Positions 20,818-32,836 are shown, counted from the stretch's first letter. The stretch is 64,000 nt of DNA from Piezodorus guildinii (GCA_023052935.1 CM041293.1:175947600-176011599); one strand, 5' to 3'. Notes: generated from the letters alone by a model not told the origin. A program made the numbers and translations.

Positions 20818-21825
20818 ATGAGAAAGATGGTTAGGGGTGCGGTCATTAGAGAGAAACACACTTTCAAACATAGTTTGTTTGTTAATAGTTTACTATGCTT
20901 TAATAGTGCTATTTTAATTATGTGCCGACGTTTCGGCCTACATTGTGGGTCTTCATCAGGGTGACTCTGAGGCGGTATTTTAAATTGCGTATGATAAACT
21001 AAATTAATAACTATGATCTATAACATGTTATATTTTAAATTGTGTACAATAGATTGAATAAATGCTCCAAGTAAGTATTGTTTGTTTATTTATTTTAACG
21101 TAACTTTATGTTACTATAGCTAATCGAACGATGCTACTGTGGGAGTCCTAAATTTTGCCTTTCCAGGTTTTATTAGGATAGGGATCTTTAACGAGTACCT
21201 GACATCGCACAGGCTCGGGACCACCTTTTAACGTCCCCTCCGAAGGACGGCATAACTCAGGATTTTTTCTCCCATTAAAAAATCCTAGGACCACCTGCGG
21301 GTTTGAACCCGTGACCTTTGGCATAGGAGGCTGTTATGCTAACCACCCAGCTACAAGTGATCCCACCAAGTAAATATTATTTCAATTATAATCATACATT
21401 ATTTATATAATTCTCCCTTATTTTAAATTGTGTACGATAAACTAAATTAATAACTATGATCTATAACATGTTATATTTTAATTTTAATTTCAACCACCTA
21501 TATTAAATAACCAAGCAATGCCAATCAAGATAGAAACATCACCAATACTTAAAATAGTTAATATACCTGCAATATAAGATTTATAATTTAGAAACCATCT
21601 CAACCCAATAAAATTCTAATTAAATTAGGACTAATAATTAAAAATAAGTCCATTTTGATATTTTCAAAGACTTCTTTAGACACCGTCTCATAGTCACCCT
21701 GATGAAGGCCCACAATGTAGGCTCAAACGTCGGCACATAATTAAAATAGCACTATGTTCTAATGTGTGTTTCTCTCTAATGACCGCACCCCCAACCATCT
21801 TCCTCATCTAATTTCTCAACGGTCA
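20818..21825. mobile_element. inverted pair of hammerhead-bearing Penelope-type repeats
   Basis: Left repeat 20818-20968 and right repeat 21692-21825 are reverse complements (GGTTAGGGGTGCGGTCATTA, TGCTATTTTAATTATGTGCC). Each carries a hammerhead-like core: minus 20923-20965, and plus 21692-21735 with GAAAC changed to CAAAC. The interior is AT-rich with a SINE insertion and a repeated CGATAAACTAAATTAATAAC tract (20993, 21429). No RT frame is present. Confidence 0.7.
21080..21365 (-). mobile_element. tRNA-headed SINE with 13-bp target duplication
   Basis: Flanked by CCAAGTAAGTATT (21067-21079) and CCAAGTAAATATT (21366-21378). B box is GGGTTTGAACCC in complement. The full body and GTTTGTTTATTTATT tail are present. 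Confidence 0.87.
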
Positions 21826-21884
21826 ACTTAACTCCATCATCTTATTATTATTTTTTTTTTAATTCTCTACACTCTAAAAAATAA

Positions 21885-23068
21885 TTATTTCATCCTGTTA
21901 GGATTGTTATAAAACAGTAAATATACAAAATGAAGGAATTTGATAACAAACTGAAGAAGAAAAGAGTAAACATATTTTTTTAGTTATTTTTTTCTTCTGA
22001 AAAAAGGAATAGTGAGATAGAAATATAATATAGCATTGGAAACCATAAGAATATATAAGAATCTCAGAATATATATTATCTTATACACAACCTTGTAAAA
22101 GGAAATAAAGAGAGATGAAAATCAGACAGAACGAAGTGATTGTTGCAGATAATAATATATTAGATTATTTAATAAAACATACGTTACTATCGAAACTCAA
22201 TGTAATACTTCAATTTCAACTCTATGATTAAAAATCTGGTGTGCACAACACACGACTTTCACTTACTTCCATTATTTATATCAATTCAAGAATTTGTAAA
22301 CAAATTTATAAACGAAAATAAAATGTTAAAGAATTATTTGAATTGGATTTAAATATAAACGTGTGTTTTATTAAATATTCTATTATATTATTATCTACGA
22401 CAATCAGTTTGTTTTATCGGCTTTCCATCACTCTCCGTTACAATAGTATGTATAAGATAACATTTTTTTTCAAAAATATTTAGCATTTCAACGGTATATT
22501 ACTGTTCTTATGTTCAAAAACAAAAAAATTACATTAATTTTTTTTTTTCAGTTTCCTCGTTTAGTTATATATCGAATTCGTTCAGCTTATATATTTAACT
22601 GTTTTTTTGCAATGTTAATCAGAAAATATGGTTAAATTTTGGAATCTTCAAAATTAAAATTACTTTAAAGGAAGAAATTTTTAAATATCGGCATGATGAA
22701 CCCCTGTCAGACTATTTCAATCAGAATGAGCCCTACATTATATTAAAGCCCATTAAATTTTACATTGGCATAGCGAGTTTAATCAAAATAGTTTGAATCG
22801 TTTTTAAGAATACCGAAAAAAGGTACAAAATGCGTGGTATAAAGTGGCTCATCTGGTTAGCTGATTTTGATGAAAAAGTTTTTCTAAACATCTCAGGCGT
22901 ATATTTGTCTTAAATATGAAATTTCAGTTTCATAGGACTTACCGTTTTTGCCCAGGAGTTATTTGGACTCAGGGGACCCTAAAACGTATATTTCCGTTGA
23001 AAACTGGAATTCGAAAATTTTCACGATCGCAATACTTTCCCTTACTATATATAGTAAGTGAAAGTAAA
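21885..23068. mobile_element. HINE (+) inserted into an older HINE (-)
   Basis: 21885-22228 is interior sequence of a hairpin-left copy. 22229-23068 is a + copy with CTGGTGTGCACAACACACG at the left and ACTATATATAGTAAGTGAAAGT at the right. The inner copy has lost the microsatellite and part of the block before it, so GGAGTTATTTGGACTC abuts directly. Confidence 0.75.
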
Positions 23069-23095
23069 AACATGATTATTAAGATTATTCAAATT

Positions 23096-23098
23096 TAA

Positions 23099-23165
<67 letters not shown>
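23096..23165. repeat. (TA)n microsatellite
   Basis: About 65 bp of TA abutting the first unit of the 388-bp triplication. Confidence 0.95.
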
Positions 23166-23168
<3 letters not shown>

Positions 23169-24280
23169 AGTGAAAGTAAAAAAAAAAAAGATAAATTTCT
23201 GTCCCCTCCTACCTGTTATACCTGCTACGCATACTTTGCACATGCGCATAAAGGCAAAAACTGTCCTGTACATGTACAAGCGAATGCGCAGTAGACGAGT
23301 CAGATCGGATATACCAGAAAAAATCTCAAGATTCCATACATCGATTTTTCAATAAATAGACAATATAGATTGTTGTAGGACTGGGATTCGAACTCAGAAC
23401 CTGTAGCATGAGAGACTAGCGCGCTAGCCACTCAGCCAAGCCCCCCCCCTCTCTCCCTACTCAGGGAACCTTAAATCGTGTATTTCAGTTTTTATTGAAA
23501 ACTGGAATTCGAAAATTTTCACGATCGCAATACTTTCCCTTACTATATATAGTAAGTGAAAGTAAAAAAAAAAAATAAATAAATTTCTGTCCCCTCCTAC
23601 CTGTTATACCTGCTACACATACTTTGCACATGCGCATAAAGGCAAAAACTGTCCTGTACTTGTACAAGCGCATGCGCAGTAGATGAGTCAGATCGGATAT
23701 ACCTGAAAAAATCTCAAGATTCCATCCATCGATTTTTCAATAAATAGACAATATAGATTGTTGTAGGACTGGGATTCGAACTCAGAACCTGTAGCATGAG
23801 AGACTAGCGCGCTAGCCACTCAGCCAAGCCCCCCCCCTCTCTCCCTACTCAGGGAACCTTAAATCGTGTATTTCAGTTTTTATTGAAAACTGGAATTCGA
23901 AAATTTTCACGATCGCAATACTTTCCCTTACTATATATAGTAAGTGAAAGTAAAAAAAAAAAATAAATAAATTTCTGTCCCCTCCTACCTGTTATACCTG
24001 CTACACATACTTTGCACATGCGCATAAAGGCAAAAACTGTCCTGTACTTGTACAAGCGCATGCGCAGTAGATGAGTCAGATCGGATATACCTGAAAAAAT
24101 CTCAAGATTCCATCCATCGATTTTTCAATAAATAGACAATATAGATTGTTGTAGGACTGGGATTCGAACTCAGAACCTGTAGCATGAGAGACTAGCGCGC
24201 TAGCCACTCAGCCAAGCCCCCCCCCCCTCTCTCCCTACTCAGGGGACCTTAAATCGTGTATTTCAGTTTTTATTGAAAAG
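23166..24280. repeat. tandem triplication, about 388-bp unit, with tRNA-like block
   Basis: GTAAGTGAAAGTAAAA recurs at 23166, 23552 and 23940. Units 2 and 3 are nearly identical and encode identical chance frames. Each unit holds a HINE hairpin end, a GCGCATGCGCAGTAGA region, and a minus-strand tRNA-like block (23373-23445, 23761-23833, 24149-24222) with A-box-like GGCTGAGTGGCTAGCGCG and B box GAGTTCGAATCCC. A C-run separates the block from the next unit. Confidence 0.9.
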
Positions 24281-24289
24281 TAAAATTTC

Positions 24290-25085
24290 TTAAGTTGATT
24301 TTAACTAAGAATTACGAGTTTGTCGTGTGCACTAGGACTTGGACCCAGACGGACTTCTCGACAATCCGAGCACGTAGCCTTAGCAAGAAGTTGCCCCAAA
24401 GGCACCGTCTCTAATAAAACTTTTCTTAATAACTAAGGAGGAGCAAGGATGGGCATTGTAGCAGTGGGAATGATAAGTTATCTCCTGAATAAGTTGAGTG
24501 TGGAGTCTATGTTGATGGTGAAGCCTTTGTAGGAAGGAGTTCCAAGAGGAATATAAGTTCAATAATTCAATCAAGTTAGAATAGAATAGTAATGTTGAGG
24601 TATTTCAAGAATGAAGAAATAAATTATAATAAAAATTATATTGAAAAGAAATATTTATTTATTTATTTTTTAACATCCAATAATTCAATTGTATTCAGCT
24701 TGTTATTTTAATTATGTAATTATGTAAATAGTTAAGGTGTCCTCTTAATTACTAAAGAAATAAAATAAATATATCTTAAATTGTACAAATCAGGAAGTCA
24801 ATATTAATACGTCCAAGTTCACACAACAATACATACAATTAACATTTAAATTAGTAAATTATGAAAACTGGCATAATAATGTTTATTATCAATTAATATA
24901 CAAAACACATTTTAAAACAATTTATCATTGTATAAATAAATAAATAAATAATTTATCATAAATTCATACAACAGTATGGTTTCCGCGTCGAACATAATAA
25001 TAATTTTCGATTAATAACATTAACAATAATTTAACACTTCCTCGAAACAAAGATAAAGTTGCGTTTTTTTTTTAAACAATTTAAA
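24290..25085. other. AT-rich region, possible decayed repeat end
   Basis: 24290-24340 resembles a HINE CTGGTG end (GATTTTAACTAAGAATTACG, GTCGTGTGCACTAGG). 24340-24590 is moderately GC-rich, with a 64-codon minus frame I cannot assign. The remainder is AT-rich without features. Confidence 0.35.
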
Positions 25086-26760
25086 CATTTTAGAAATGTA
25101 CAAAAGTATAATTTATGTTATAAATTAATTAATAAATAATAAAATATATGAAGGGTGATTACTAGATAAAATATTCCATTGACAGATTTTAGAGATTTTT
25201 ATTTTTAAATTAATACGTAGAAAAACAATCAATTTAAAATCATACATAATTGTCTAATGAAATTTATAAAACAAAGACAAATCTTCAGTTTTTTAAAAAA
25301 TTATGTCAACATTTTAGAAATGTACAAATATATAATTTATGTTATAAATTATGTAATAAATAATAAAATCCATGAAGGATCATATCCAGATACAATATTC
25401 TATTAATAGGTTTTTGAGATTTTATTTCTATTTTTTTAAAATTCATACAGGCAAAGCTATAAATTCAAAATCATTCCTAATTCTCTAATTAAATTTTTAA
25501 AACAAAGACAAATTTTCAGTTTTTTTTTTTAAATTATGTCAACATTTTAGGAATGTACAAATATATAATTTATGTTATAAATTAAGAAATAAATAATAAA
25601 ACCTATGAAGGGTCATTACTAGATACAATATTCCATAGATAGATTTCAGAGATTTTTTTTTTAAAATAATACAGAGGAAAGCAATGAATTCGAAATCATA
25701 CCTAATTGTCTAATGAAATTTTTAAAACAAAGACAAATCTTCAGTTTTTTAAAAATTGTGTCAACATTTTAGAAATGTACAAACATTTATGTTTCTTTCT
25801 TATGTTTTGTGTGTGTTCTAAATCTTCATTAACTGAACGTATTTCGATGATCAGTGCGTTAGTAAAATAAAATAACAATATTTTAATAAACCATTGATTC
25901 AGTTGATATTATCACATTTCGATGCCATATGGAAATCGTTCATCATTCAGCGCTGATAAATCATACAAGAGAACAACCTTCCATAATATAATTATAATAA
26001 ACAACCGTATTGTGAGAGATTTTTGAACATTTACTCTGAGAGGACTAAAACGTTAAGAAGAATGTTAAAAAATCTCTCGTAAGTGACGGTATAGGTGAAA
26101 AAGATTCTCCGAATATAGTCACTCTGATAATGCCATATAAGATGAGCATTAAGCCTGTTTCTAGCGTTTTGACAGATCTTGGAACAAGTGATATTTCTTC
26201 TGTTGATATTCCTAAACTGAAAATTCTGAAATTGTATGGAGAATTGAAAATCAACGATAAGCCAATTTATATTCTGGAAGGTTGTTCTCTTGTATGGTTT
26301 ATCAGTCCTGTGATCAACGAGTTCCATATAGCATCAAAATGTGATAATATCGATTGAATCAATGGTTTATTAAAATATTGTTATTTTAGTTTACTAACGT
26401 ACTGATCATAGAAATACATTTAGTTAATGAATAATTTATGTTGTAATAAATAATAAAATCCATGAAGGGTGGTTGCTACATACAATATTCCATTGACATA
26501 TTTCATAGATTTTATGTTTATTTTTTTTTTTTTTTTATTTCATACAGGACAAATCGATAAATTCAAAATCATACCTAATTGTCAAATTAAAATTTTAAAA
26601 CAAAGACAAATTTTCTTTTCGACATTTTAGAAATGTACAAAATATAATTTATGTTATAAATTAAGGAATAAATAATAAAATCTATGAAGGGTCGTAAATA
26701 GATACAATATTCCATAGATAGATTTTAGAGATTTTTTTTTACAATTAAATTTTTAAAATG
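25086..26760. repeat. about 226-bp tandem repeats, interrupted
   Basis: ATTTTAGAAATGTACAAA recurs at about 25086, 25311, 25542 and 25765, giving unit lengths of 223-231 bp. Each unit contains TAATTTATGTTATAAATTA, ATGAAGGGTGATTACTAGAT, and an AAACAAAGACAAATCTTCAG block. The array is broken at 25826 by a foldback element and resumes at 26431-26760 with about one and a half more units. Confidence 0.85.
25826..26430. mobile_element. foldback element with arms of about 170 bp
   Basis: 25826-25998 and 26262-26430 are inverted repeats (TCATTAACTGAACGTATTTC versus its complement), enclosing a unique 260-bp core. It interrupts the 226-bp array. A 98-codon minus frame across the core shows no recognised domain. 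Long arms fit a foldback or MITE; superfamily undetermined and no clear target duplication was seen. Confidence 0.75.
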
Positions 26761-26769
26761 TAAAAATTA

Positions 26770-28860
26770 CAACAAAAACGCCGCCTATGATGAAATTCTC
26801 GTTCTTAAAATAGTATTATCGTTAAAAAAATATTTCTGTATATTTTTTAGGTCTGTACCTTAAATAATTAAAAAATATTAATCAATTTTTCTCTACAAAC
26901 ACTCTCAAATATTTAAAATACTATTATAAATTGATATTCTTTTCTATAAATTTTATAAATCACATAAGTTCTCAATATAAAAATATTTTATTACATATAT
27001 ACTGTTCGAATAAAATTTATTTATAAAAATTTATTTTTATAAGATACATAGAAAGAAAGAAAATAACATTTTTCCTTCTTTCTTGCTGGGGTAAATTTTA
27101 TCGGAATACTAATATCACAATATGTGATGGGATAATAACAAATATTGGTTTAGTATTTTTATATTAATTTAATTAATATTATTAATTTTTGGAATGGGGT
27201 TTATTATGTTTAATAAATTAAAATTGAATTAAGCAGCAAATTTAGGGCTTAAAAGGACTGAAAAATAGTCAAAGGTTTTTATTTTTTTAATTCATGCAAA
27301 ACTATTATAATTCAGAATTATAAATTTCATACTTAAATCTTAAAAATCTAATACGAACCCAAACGCCATCATTTAACTGCCTTTTCCCCAAATGACATAT
27401 TTTAAGACCATACCTTAAAAATAACTGAATATTTAAATAATTTAAAATCATTATTCGATTCACCGCTACTAAGAATTTCATTAAAAAAAACTTTGATTTT
27501 GTTATTAATTGTGATTTAAATTGTTACATAATATCTGAATATAAAAATATTTTATTTAATATATTAGAAACCATTCTTGACTATCATGTGTTCATAATAT
27601 ACATAGGAAGAAAAAAGGAAGTTTTTCAATAGTGATTTGATGTGATAGAATAACAAAAAAATATTACTTTAAAATGTTTTTATTAATTAAATCCATATCA
27701 TTAATTTGTGGAGAGAGACTTATCATGTTCTATAAATTAAAATTGAATTAAGCACCAAAGTTAGAAATCAATTTTTTTATTTTTTTTATTTATACAGTAC
27801 TATCATAATTCACAATTTAAAATGTTATACTAAAACTTTAAAAAAATCTGAAAAGATGAACAAAAACGCCTCACTGACCAGAGGTTTTATTTAAAAATGA
27901 CAACATCATTGAAATATTTTAATAGAAAAAAAAAGAAAAGACATTATGAAGTGACAATGGTTGACTTTGTGTATATATGAGAGAAGTTGGTTGAGGGTGC
28001 AGTCAATTTAACACACAATTAAGCTTAAACTTAATTTATTGGTGCCGACGTTTCGGCCTAAATTATAGGCCTTCTTCAGGGCTATAAGAAAAACAAAAAA
28101 CAAAGATAACAACCAGCAGTGGAATACAATATATAAAGATGATAAGAAAAATCAAATTGTACTAAATATTACAAACAAGGTGAAAAAGTAGTAATGACAA
28201 TTGATAAATGTAATCATTTTTGTTTTTTAATTTTTTTTTATTTATTTTTTTATTAAAAAAAAATGATTACATTTATCAATTGTCATTACTACTTTTTCAC
28301 TTTGTTTGTAATCTTTAGTACAATTTGATTTTTCTTATCATCTTTATATATTGTATTCCACTGCTGGTTGTTATCTTTGTTTTTTGTTTTTCTTATAGCC
28401 CTGAAGAAGGCCTATAATTTAGGCCGAAACGTCGGCACCAATAAATTAAGTTTAAGCTTAATTGTGTGTTAAATTGACTGCACCCTCAACCAACTTCTCT
28501 CATAAAATATTTTATAATCATTATTCGATTCTTTGCTACTAATAATTTTATAAAACATTAATTTAGTTTTTAAATTCTGTTATTTTTATATATTAATTTC
28601 AGTTATTACACAATATCGTAATATAAAAATATTTCATTTAATAAATCGAAACCCTACTATACTATTATATGTTCATAAATAGATTGTTTTTATAATATGC
28701 ATAGAAAGAAAGAAAATAACCAGTTTTATTTATTTTTTTCATAGTAATTTTTATGGATATTTTAACATGACAGTATGTGATGGGATCATAGAAAACAAAA
28801 AATTGGTTTAATATTTGTCTATCCATATAATAAGTGTTTGAAGTTACATATAGTTTTTCA
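26770..28860. repeat. diverged 0.55-kb repeats split by a hammerhead palindrome
   Basis: Blocks containing AATATAAAAATATTT, then ATAGAAAGAAAGAAAATAAC and TATGTGATGGGAT recur near 26980-27140, 27530-27660 and 28610-28790. These are old tandem copies. The 27985-28505 palindrome is inserted between the second and third copy. Nothing coding was seen. Confidence 0.6.
27985..28505. mobile_element. near-perfect palindrome with two hammerhead-like motifs
   Basis: Arms of about 255 bp meet near 28256 in an A/T spacer. Each arm carries one motif. On plus, 28396-28436 has TAGCC, CTGAAGA, stem II AGGCC/GGCCT, GAAA, CG, TC, GGC. The minus motif is at 28043-28086. Stem I GCC/GGC and the ACGT stem III are intact on both. 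The outer ends read AGAGAAGTTGGTTGAGGGTG, a motif shared with 20830 and 45065. No open frame. Confidence 0.82.
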
Positions 28861-29810
28861 TGTCTATACGCCAGCGCTTGATTTTAAAACTGATCGTATT
28901 TTAATAAATTGTGCTTTCGATAACCCAATATAGGCCTCAATATCGATGATATTTGAAATAAATCCAGTTTGCTTAAGCGATAATAAAAACCACATAATTT
29001 TTACAATAAGCACCATTACAAAATTTAGGATATCTGAGAGATTAAAAATCTGGACCTCTACCACCCATCTAACGGCAGTGCATGGAGGTGATAACGCCGA
29101 AGTCATCCCAAGACGCCAGGTATTTCCTCTGATTTTTCGTTACCCACTCTATAGAGGCTGGGTGTGCCCGATGAGATTTTTCATACCCCAGAATCACCCC
29201 ACGGCTGAAATAGCTGAATAAGTAATTATTCTTCCACAGCCAGGATTCAAACCTGAGATTTGGTTCCTTGAGGGTTTATAGTGAATCGATTTAGAATCAA
29301 ATTTTTTTATGATAAGGACCTTTGATGATCGGCATAATAGGTATGTAAAATGTTAAAATAAGTCGATAAATGAGCGTGCTATTCTAACATTGTAAGTATA
29401 TGAAAAAGGATTCGAAGGAGACCACTATAACTGGATCGAGGAAGCGAGGAGTGATTTCGAAATTTTGAATATGTCATAGTCTCAAACTCTAGACAGAAGT
29501 GAATTTAAAACCCAAGTCTGATAAATCTGGAAGGGTTTCAAGATGAAAGAAGACTTTAGAGAAGTGGACGAACTAGGAGAGAAGACAGAAGAAAACACGC
29601 CGGTGAACACATGTAGATCTTTCCTAGTAAGATCAGAAATAAAACATTAAGTTGTAGCGTGATCCTAAGAGTTTAATTCGCATTAAAAAAAGTAGTGCAG
29701 TGCAATTCAGTCATAGTTTTTTTTGTTTGTATCTTGGATTTTACTCCTAATTGTAAGTTGGAAAAATTTATGAGAAATTCAAGTTGATATTAAGAATAAT
29801 TGAGGAGAGG
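28860..29810. other. region downstream of CCDC77; no gene recognised
   Basis: 29040-29260 holds a moderately GC-rich tract with a B-box-like GGATTCAAACCTGAG, perhaps a decayed SINE. 29395-29640 on plus reads partly as charged peptide (H-Y-N-W-I-E-E-A-R-S-D-F-E) across stops and could be an old retroposon tail. Otherwise AT-rich. Confidence 0.35.
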
Positions 29811-29811
29811 A

Positions 29812-30951
29812 TCAGGATTCCTCCTTGTGTATCCTGTTCCTGAGCCGATCCTGCCTGATCTGCCGTTCTACACTTTGTAGCCTCGAACGTAACAGCTTCA
29901 CGTCGGCGGTGAACCCTTCGGTCTCTAACAACCTCCTCTTTTTCTCCTCTTCCATCTTTCCCTTGTAGTACTCCTCCCTCTTGACCAGCCTCTCTTTGTC
30001 CTTCTGCCGCAGCTCCTTTTCATTTTCCAGTTCGCGTTTCAACATCCTCATCTGCTCCAACTGCTGTGAATGTTGGTCCTGGTAGTCCTTGATAAGCTTG
30101 TCCCTCTGCTCAAGCTGTTCTCTCAACACTTTCAGGCTCGATTCCGCCTTTTTTGCTCTCTCGTTCGGGTAGTCGTCACCCAGGAGTTCTTTGCAAATGG
30201 CCAGAGATCGCTTCAACTTATCGTTATCTTCTATGAGTTTTAGATCCCTCTGACGGACTTTGTCCAACTCCTCGAGATACGAATCCATCTCGGAGAACTT
30301 GAATTGCTGAGCGTTTCTGAGCCTAGCGTTCAAACAAGAAATTTGCTGAACATAAATCTTCTTCTGAGCTTCCCATTCATCCCTTCTCAGATCAAAATCT
30401 TTGGACTGCGAGATTAGTTCCTCTTTGAGGAGAGAAGTCTGTTCTTTGAGCTCAGCTTCCAGAGCGTCCACTTTAAGCTGCAAGACTTCCGTCAAGGTCT
30501 GTTCTTTGAAGTCTTGGATACTCTTGTTGAAGTTTTTCACTTCTCTGAACCGAACTCCTCTTCTCGGCGATTTTCCAAGTATTTTCCTTGTTCTGTCTTC
30601 CAGATCTATTTCAGACTCCTTCATACCAGCGATTTGTAGGAGATACGCAATCTTCCTCTTGTCTTCGAATTTTTCCAGTTCAAGTTTTTCGTTTTCCCTC
30701 TTTAAGTGCAAGGCATGTTCCCTTTCTTTGTAGAGGCAGGACTGTAGCGCACTCAGATTCTCCTGGAGCGCTGAAGTATCTGCAAGGACGCGAACAGCTT
30801 CGTGCTCCTTCGCTGCCGTCTGCTCAGCCAATCGTTGACAAGCCTCCACATCCCTTCGTAGGTCTATGATTTGGGATCGGCATTCCAGAAGCCTGTCTTT
30901 GTAAAATTGTAGAAGCTTCTCGGACGGATGTAGAGGATCTTCTTGAGGCAT
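29812..30951 (-). CDS. Ccdc77: CCDC77-type coiled-coil protein, complete 379-aa coding exon
   Basis: A single uninterrupted frame of 379 codons from ATG 30951-30949 to TGA 29814-29812. Almost the whole protein is predicted coiled coil, Glu/Lys/Leu/Gln-rich. Landmarks match animal CCDC77: an N-terminal L-H-P-S-x-x-L-L-x-x-Y block (about residues 6-18), C-L-x-x-E-R-E-H-x-L-x-L-x-x-E-N (about 74-89), E-D-K-x-K-I-x-x-L-L-x-x-x-G (about 95-108), and E-G-F-x-x-D-V-K-L-L-R (about 345-355). Vertebrate homologues are longer (near 490 residues) and associate with the centrosome or basal body; the role is poorly defined. An acceptor (TTTCCAG) lies six bases upstream of the ATG, so at least one upstream exon exists, mainly 5' untranslated or possibly a few codons. 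The GC content is clearly above that of the flanks. Identification is from recognised motifs, not an alignment. Confidence 0.85.
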   Translation of the reverse strand: MPQEDPLHPSEKLLQFYKDRLLECRSQIIDLRRDVEACQRLAEQTAAKEHEAVRVLADTSALQENLSALQSCLYKEREHALHLKRENEKLELEKFEDKRKIAYLLQIAGMKESEIDLEDRTRKILGKSPRRGVRFREVKNFNKSIQDFKEQTLTEVLQLKVDALEAELKEQTSLLKEELISQSKDFDLRRDEWEAQKKIYVQQISCLNARLRNAQQFKFSEMDSYLEELDKVRQRDLKLIEDNDKLKRSLAICKELLGDDYPNERAKKAESSLKVLREQLEQRDKLIKDYQDQHSQQLEQMRMLKRELENEKELRQKDKERLVKREEYYKGKMEEEKKRRLLETEGFTADVKLLRSRLQSVERQIRQDRLRNRIHKEES

Positions 30952-30957
30952 CTTCAC

Positions 30958-31382
30958 CTGGAAATGACGAAACTTCCGTTAAGTTCAAGCGAAGAAAGGA
31001 GGTGATCCAAGACAAGATATATAATGTTATACAAACCTCCCATTCATGCTATGTTATCTTCGCATTATTTGAGTAGTGATCAATTCAACAGGCCCAATGG
31101 ATTGTGCACAATAAAGAACAGCCTAAGGTAGATGGTTAGTAGATTAGTAAAAAAAAAAAGAGCATTAAAACTAATAAGTATTTAAATTACTTCCTTGCAC
31201 TAGCGTTGATCTAGTATAAGTACGGTCTTTAATAAGTACTAAATCAAGAACAAAAAAATGTCCTGGTTTGTAGTGTTACGTGTTTTTTCTGTTAATATTC
31301 AAAGGCAATTTCTTCTCTGCAATAAATAGATATAAAACCTATATTTATGAATTAGTAAACCTTGGCGAAAACATTCAACTAA
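30958..31382. other. intron or upstream region of the CCDC77 gene
   Basis: Begins at the acceptor next to the coding exon on the minus strand. No further exon or promoter motif was recognised. Confidence 0.4.
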
Positions 31383-32340
31383 GGGCCAGTTGCACCAACC
31401 CATGTCTAAGTGCGGTAAGGGCAACCTCCGTTGAAGTCAGCCATTGCCAGTTGCACCATCTAGGGTAGGGATGCTGTATCCACGGTAAACTTTACAGAGT
31501 AAGGGTGGCCGTTTAACCTCCAGTAAAGAGCTAACCATCCAGGGACTTATGAAATAGTATCACTTTTGTTTTATGTTATTGTTTTATCTGCTACTATTTC
31601 AAAGAAATGGATTTGATTAACATTGAACACTTGATGACGAAGAATATATTATTAATTAATTAATTTCTAGTTATTATTTACCAAAGGTATTTAAATTTTT
31701 GTTTTATTTTCTTAAAATTTTAATTAACATTTTCATTTTATAATTACAGTTTTATTATTTATTCCATTAAAATAGATCCTCTCTAAATAATTGACAATGT
31801 TTGGTTTTGTAAATATAAGATATTTAGGTTGTTATCATTATTAATAGTTAATGATACCTAGGCCTATAACATTTTTAAGTCAGTTAAAAATCCCACTATA
31901 TTCCTGTAAAAAATAAGTTGTTTACATTCTGTATCTGGAGGATGATTTTCAGTAGGTTCCATATGAGTTTTTGAAAATTTTGAACATAAATGATAGATTT
32001 CTCAAATTCAGGAAACAAATAATAAATTAACTATATTCTTTTAATAACCACGATAAATAACAATATAATAATAAATTAACTGATTTCTTTTAATAACAAA
32101 CTTTAGAAATAGAAGAATGTATTTCTTAAAAAGAAGTTCCAAAGTAGCTAAGCTGATAAGATTAAGAATTGAAATGAGGAAGTAAAGTGGCCGACCTACC
32201 TTTCATCTCCCGCGAGATAGTAGTTTAAGTAAACGCCGTAGCAACAACGCTCCCTGCTTAAATCGGAGTTCAGCTATCTACCGTAGTTTTACCTGGGGTA
32301 AGCTTACCTTGGGTTGAACTGAGGTTAGTGCAACTGGCCC
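31383..32340. mobile_element. PIF/Harbinger-type MITE with TAA duplication
   Basis: Left end GGGCCAGTTGCACCAACC, right end GGTTAGTGCAACTGGCCC: 18-bp TIRs with one mismatch, flanked by TAA on both sides (31380-31382, 32341-32343). A second inner copy of the motif (CCAGTTGCACCATC) lies at about 31447. The GGGCC-GTTGCAC end and 3-bp TWA duplication are the signature of PIF/Harbinger. At 958 bp with no transposase frame it is non-autonomous. Confidence 0.88.
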
Positions 32341-32343
32341 TAA

Positions 32344-32836
32344 GCGAGAATCAGTCATAATTACTCCGAGAGGTTTGGAGTACGATCTGGTTTAAAACAA
32401 AGTGACTAACATTCACCTGCTTTATTCAATTTCGCATTAGATTATGCCATAGAAATTGTGACAAGTTCTTGAGAAATGTTTAAATATAGATGGTGAAATT
32501 TCCGTTATAGAGATTCCCTGACTTTTCGATATTGTAAGAAGGTCTTTTACCTGGCCAAATATTGGTAAAAATCGACAAAAATAATTATAATTAATATGGT
32601 ATACCAGATTAAAAATGTATATAATGACTAATTGCATTACGATAATATTCAACTATATCTGCCCGACACCAGCTGAAATTGTAGTTGTTCGAGTTGTCTT
32701 ACCAATGGATTATGATTACTGTTAGTAATAATCAATATTTAAAAGATCTGACTACTACTTTATTTTTAAATTCGCTTTATGATATTTGCAAAATCACAAC
32801 AACTAAGGCATATTGCAACTTTTGTCTGAGTGAAGA
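32344..32836. other. no recognised features
   Basis: AT-rich, no coding signal, terminal repeats or RNA motif noticed. Confidence 0.5.

Noticed and set aside
23373..23445. True tRNA gene
   Set aside because: A and B boxes are present, but the acceptor stem does not pair and the block is part of a tandem repeat also related to a SINE head.
30401..30733. Plus-strand frames opposite the CCDC77 exon
   Set aside because: Antisense shadows of the real minus-strand coding sequence.
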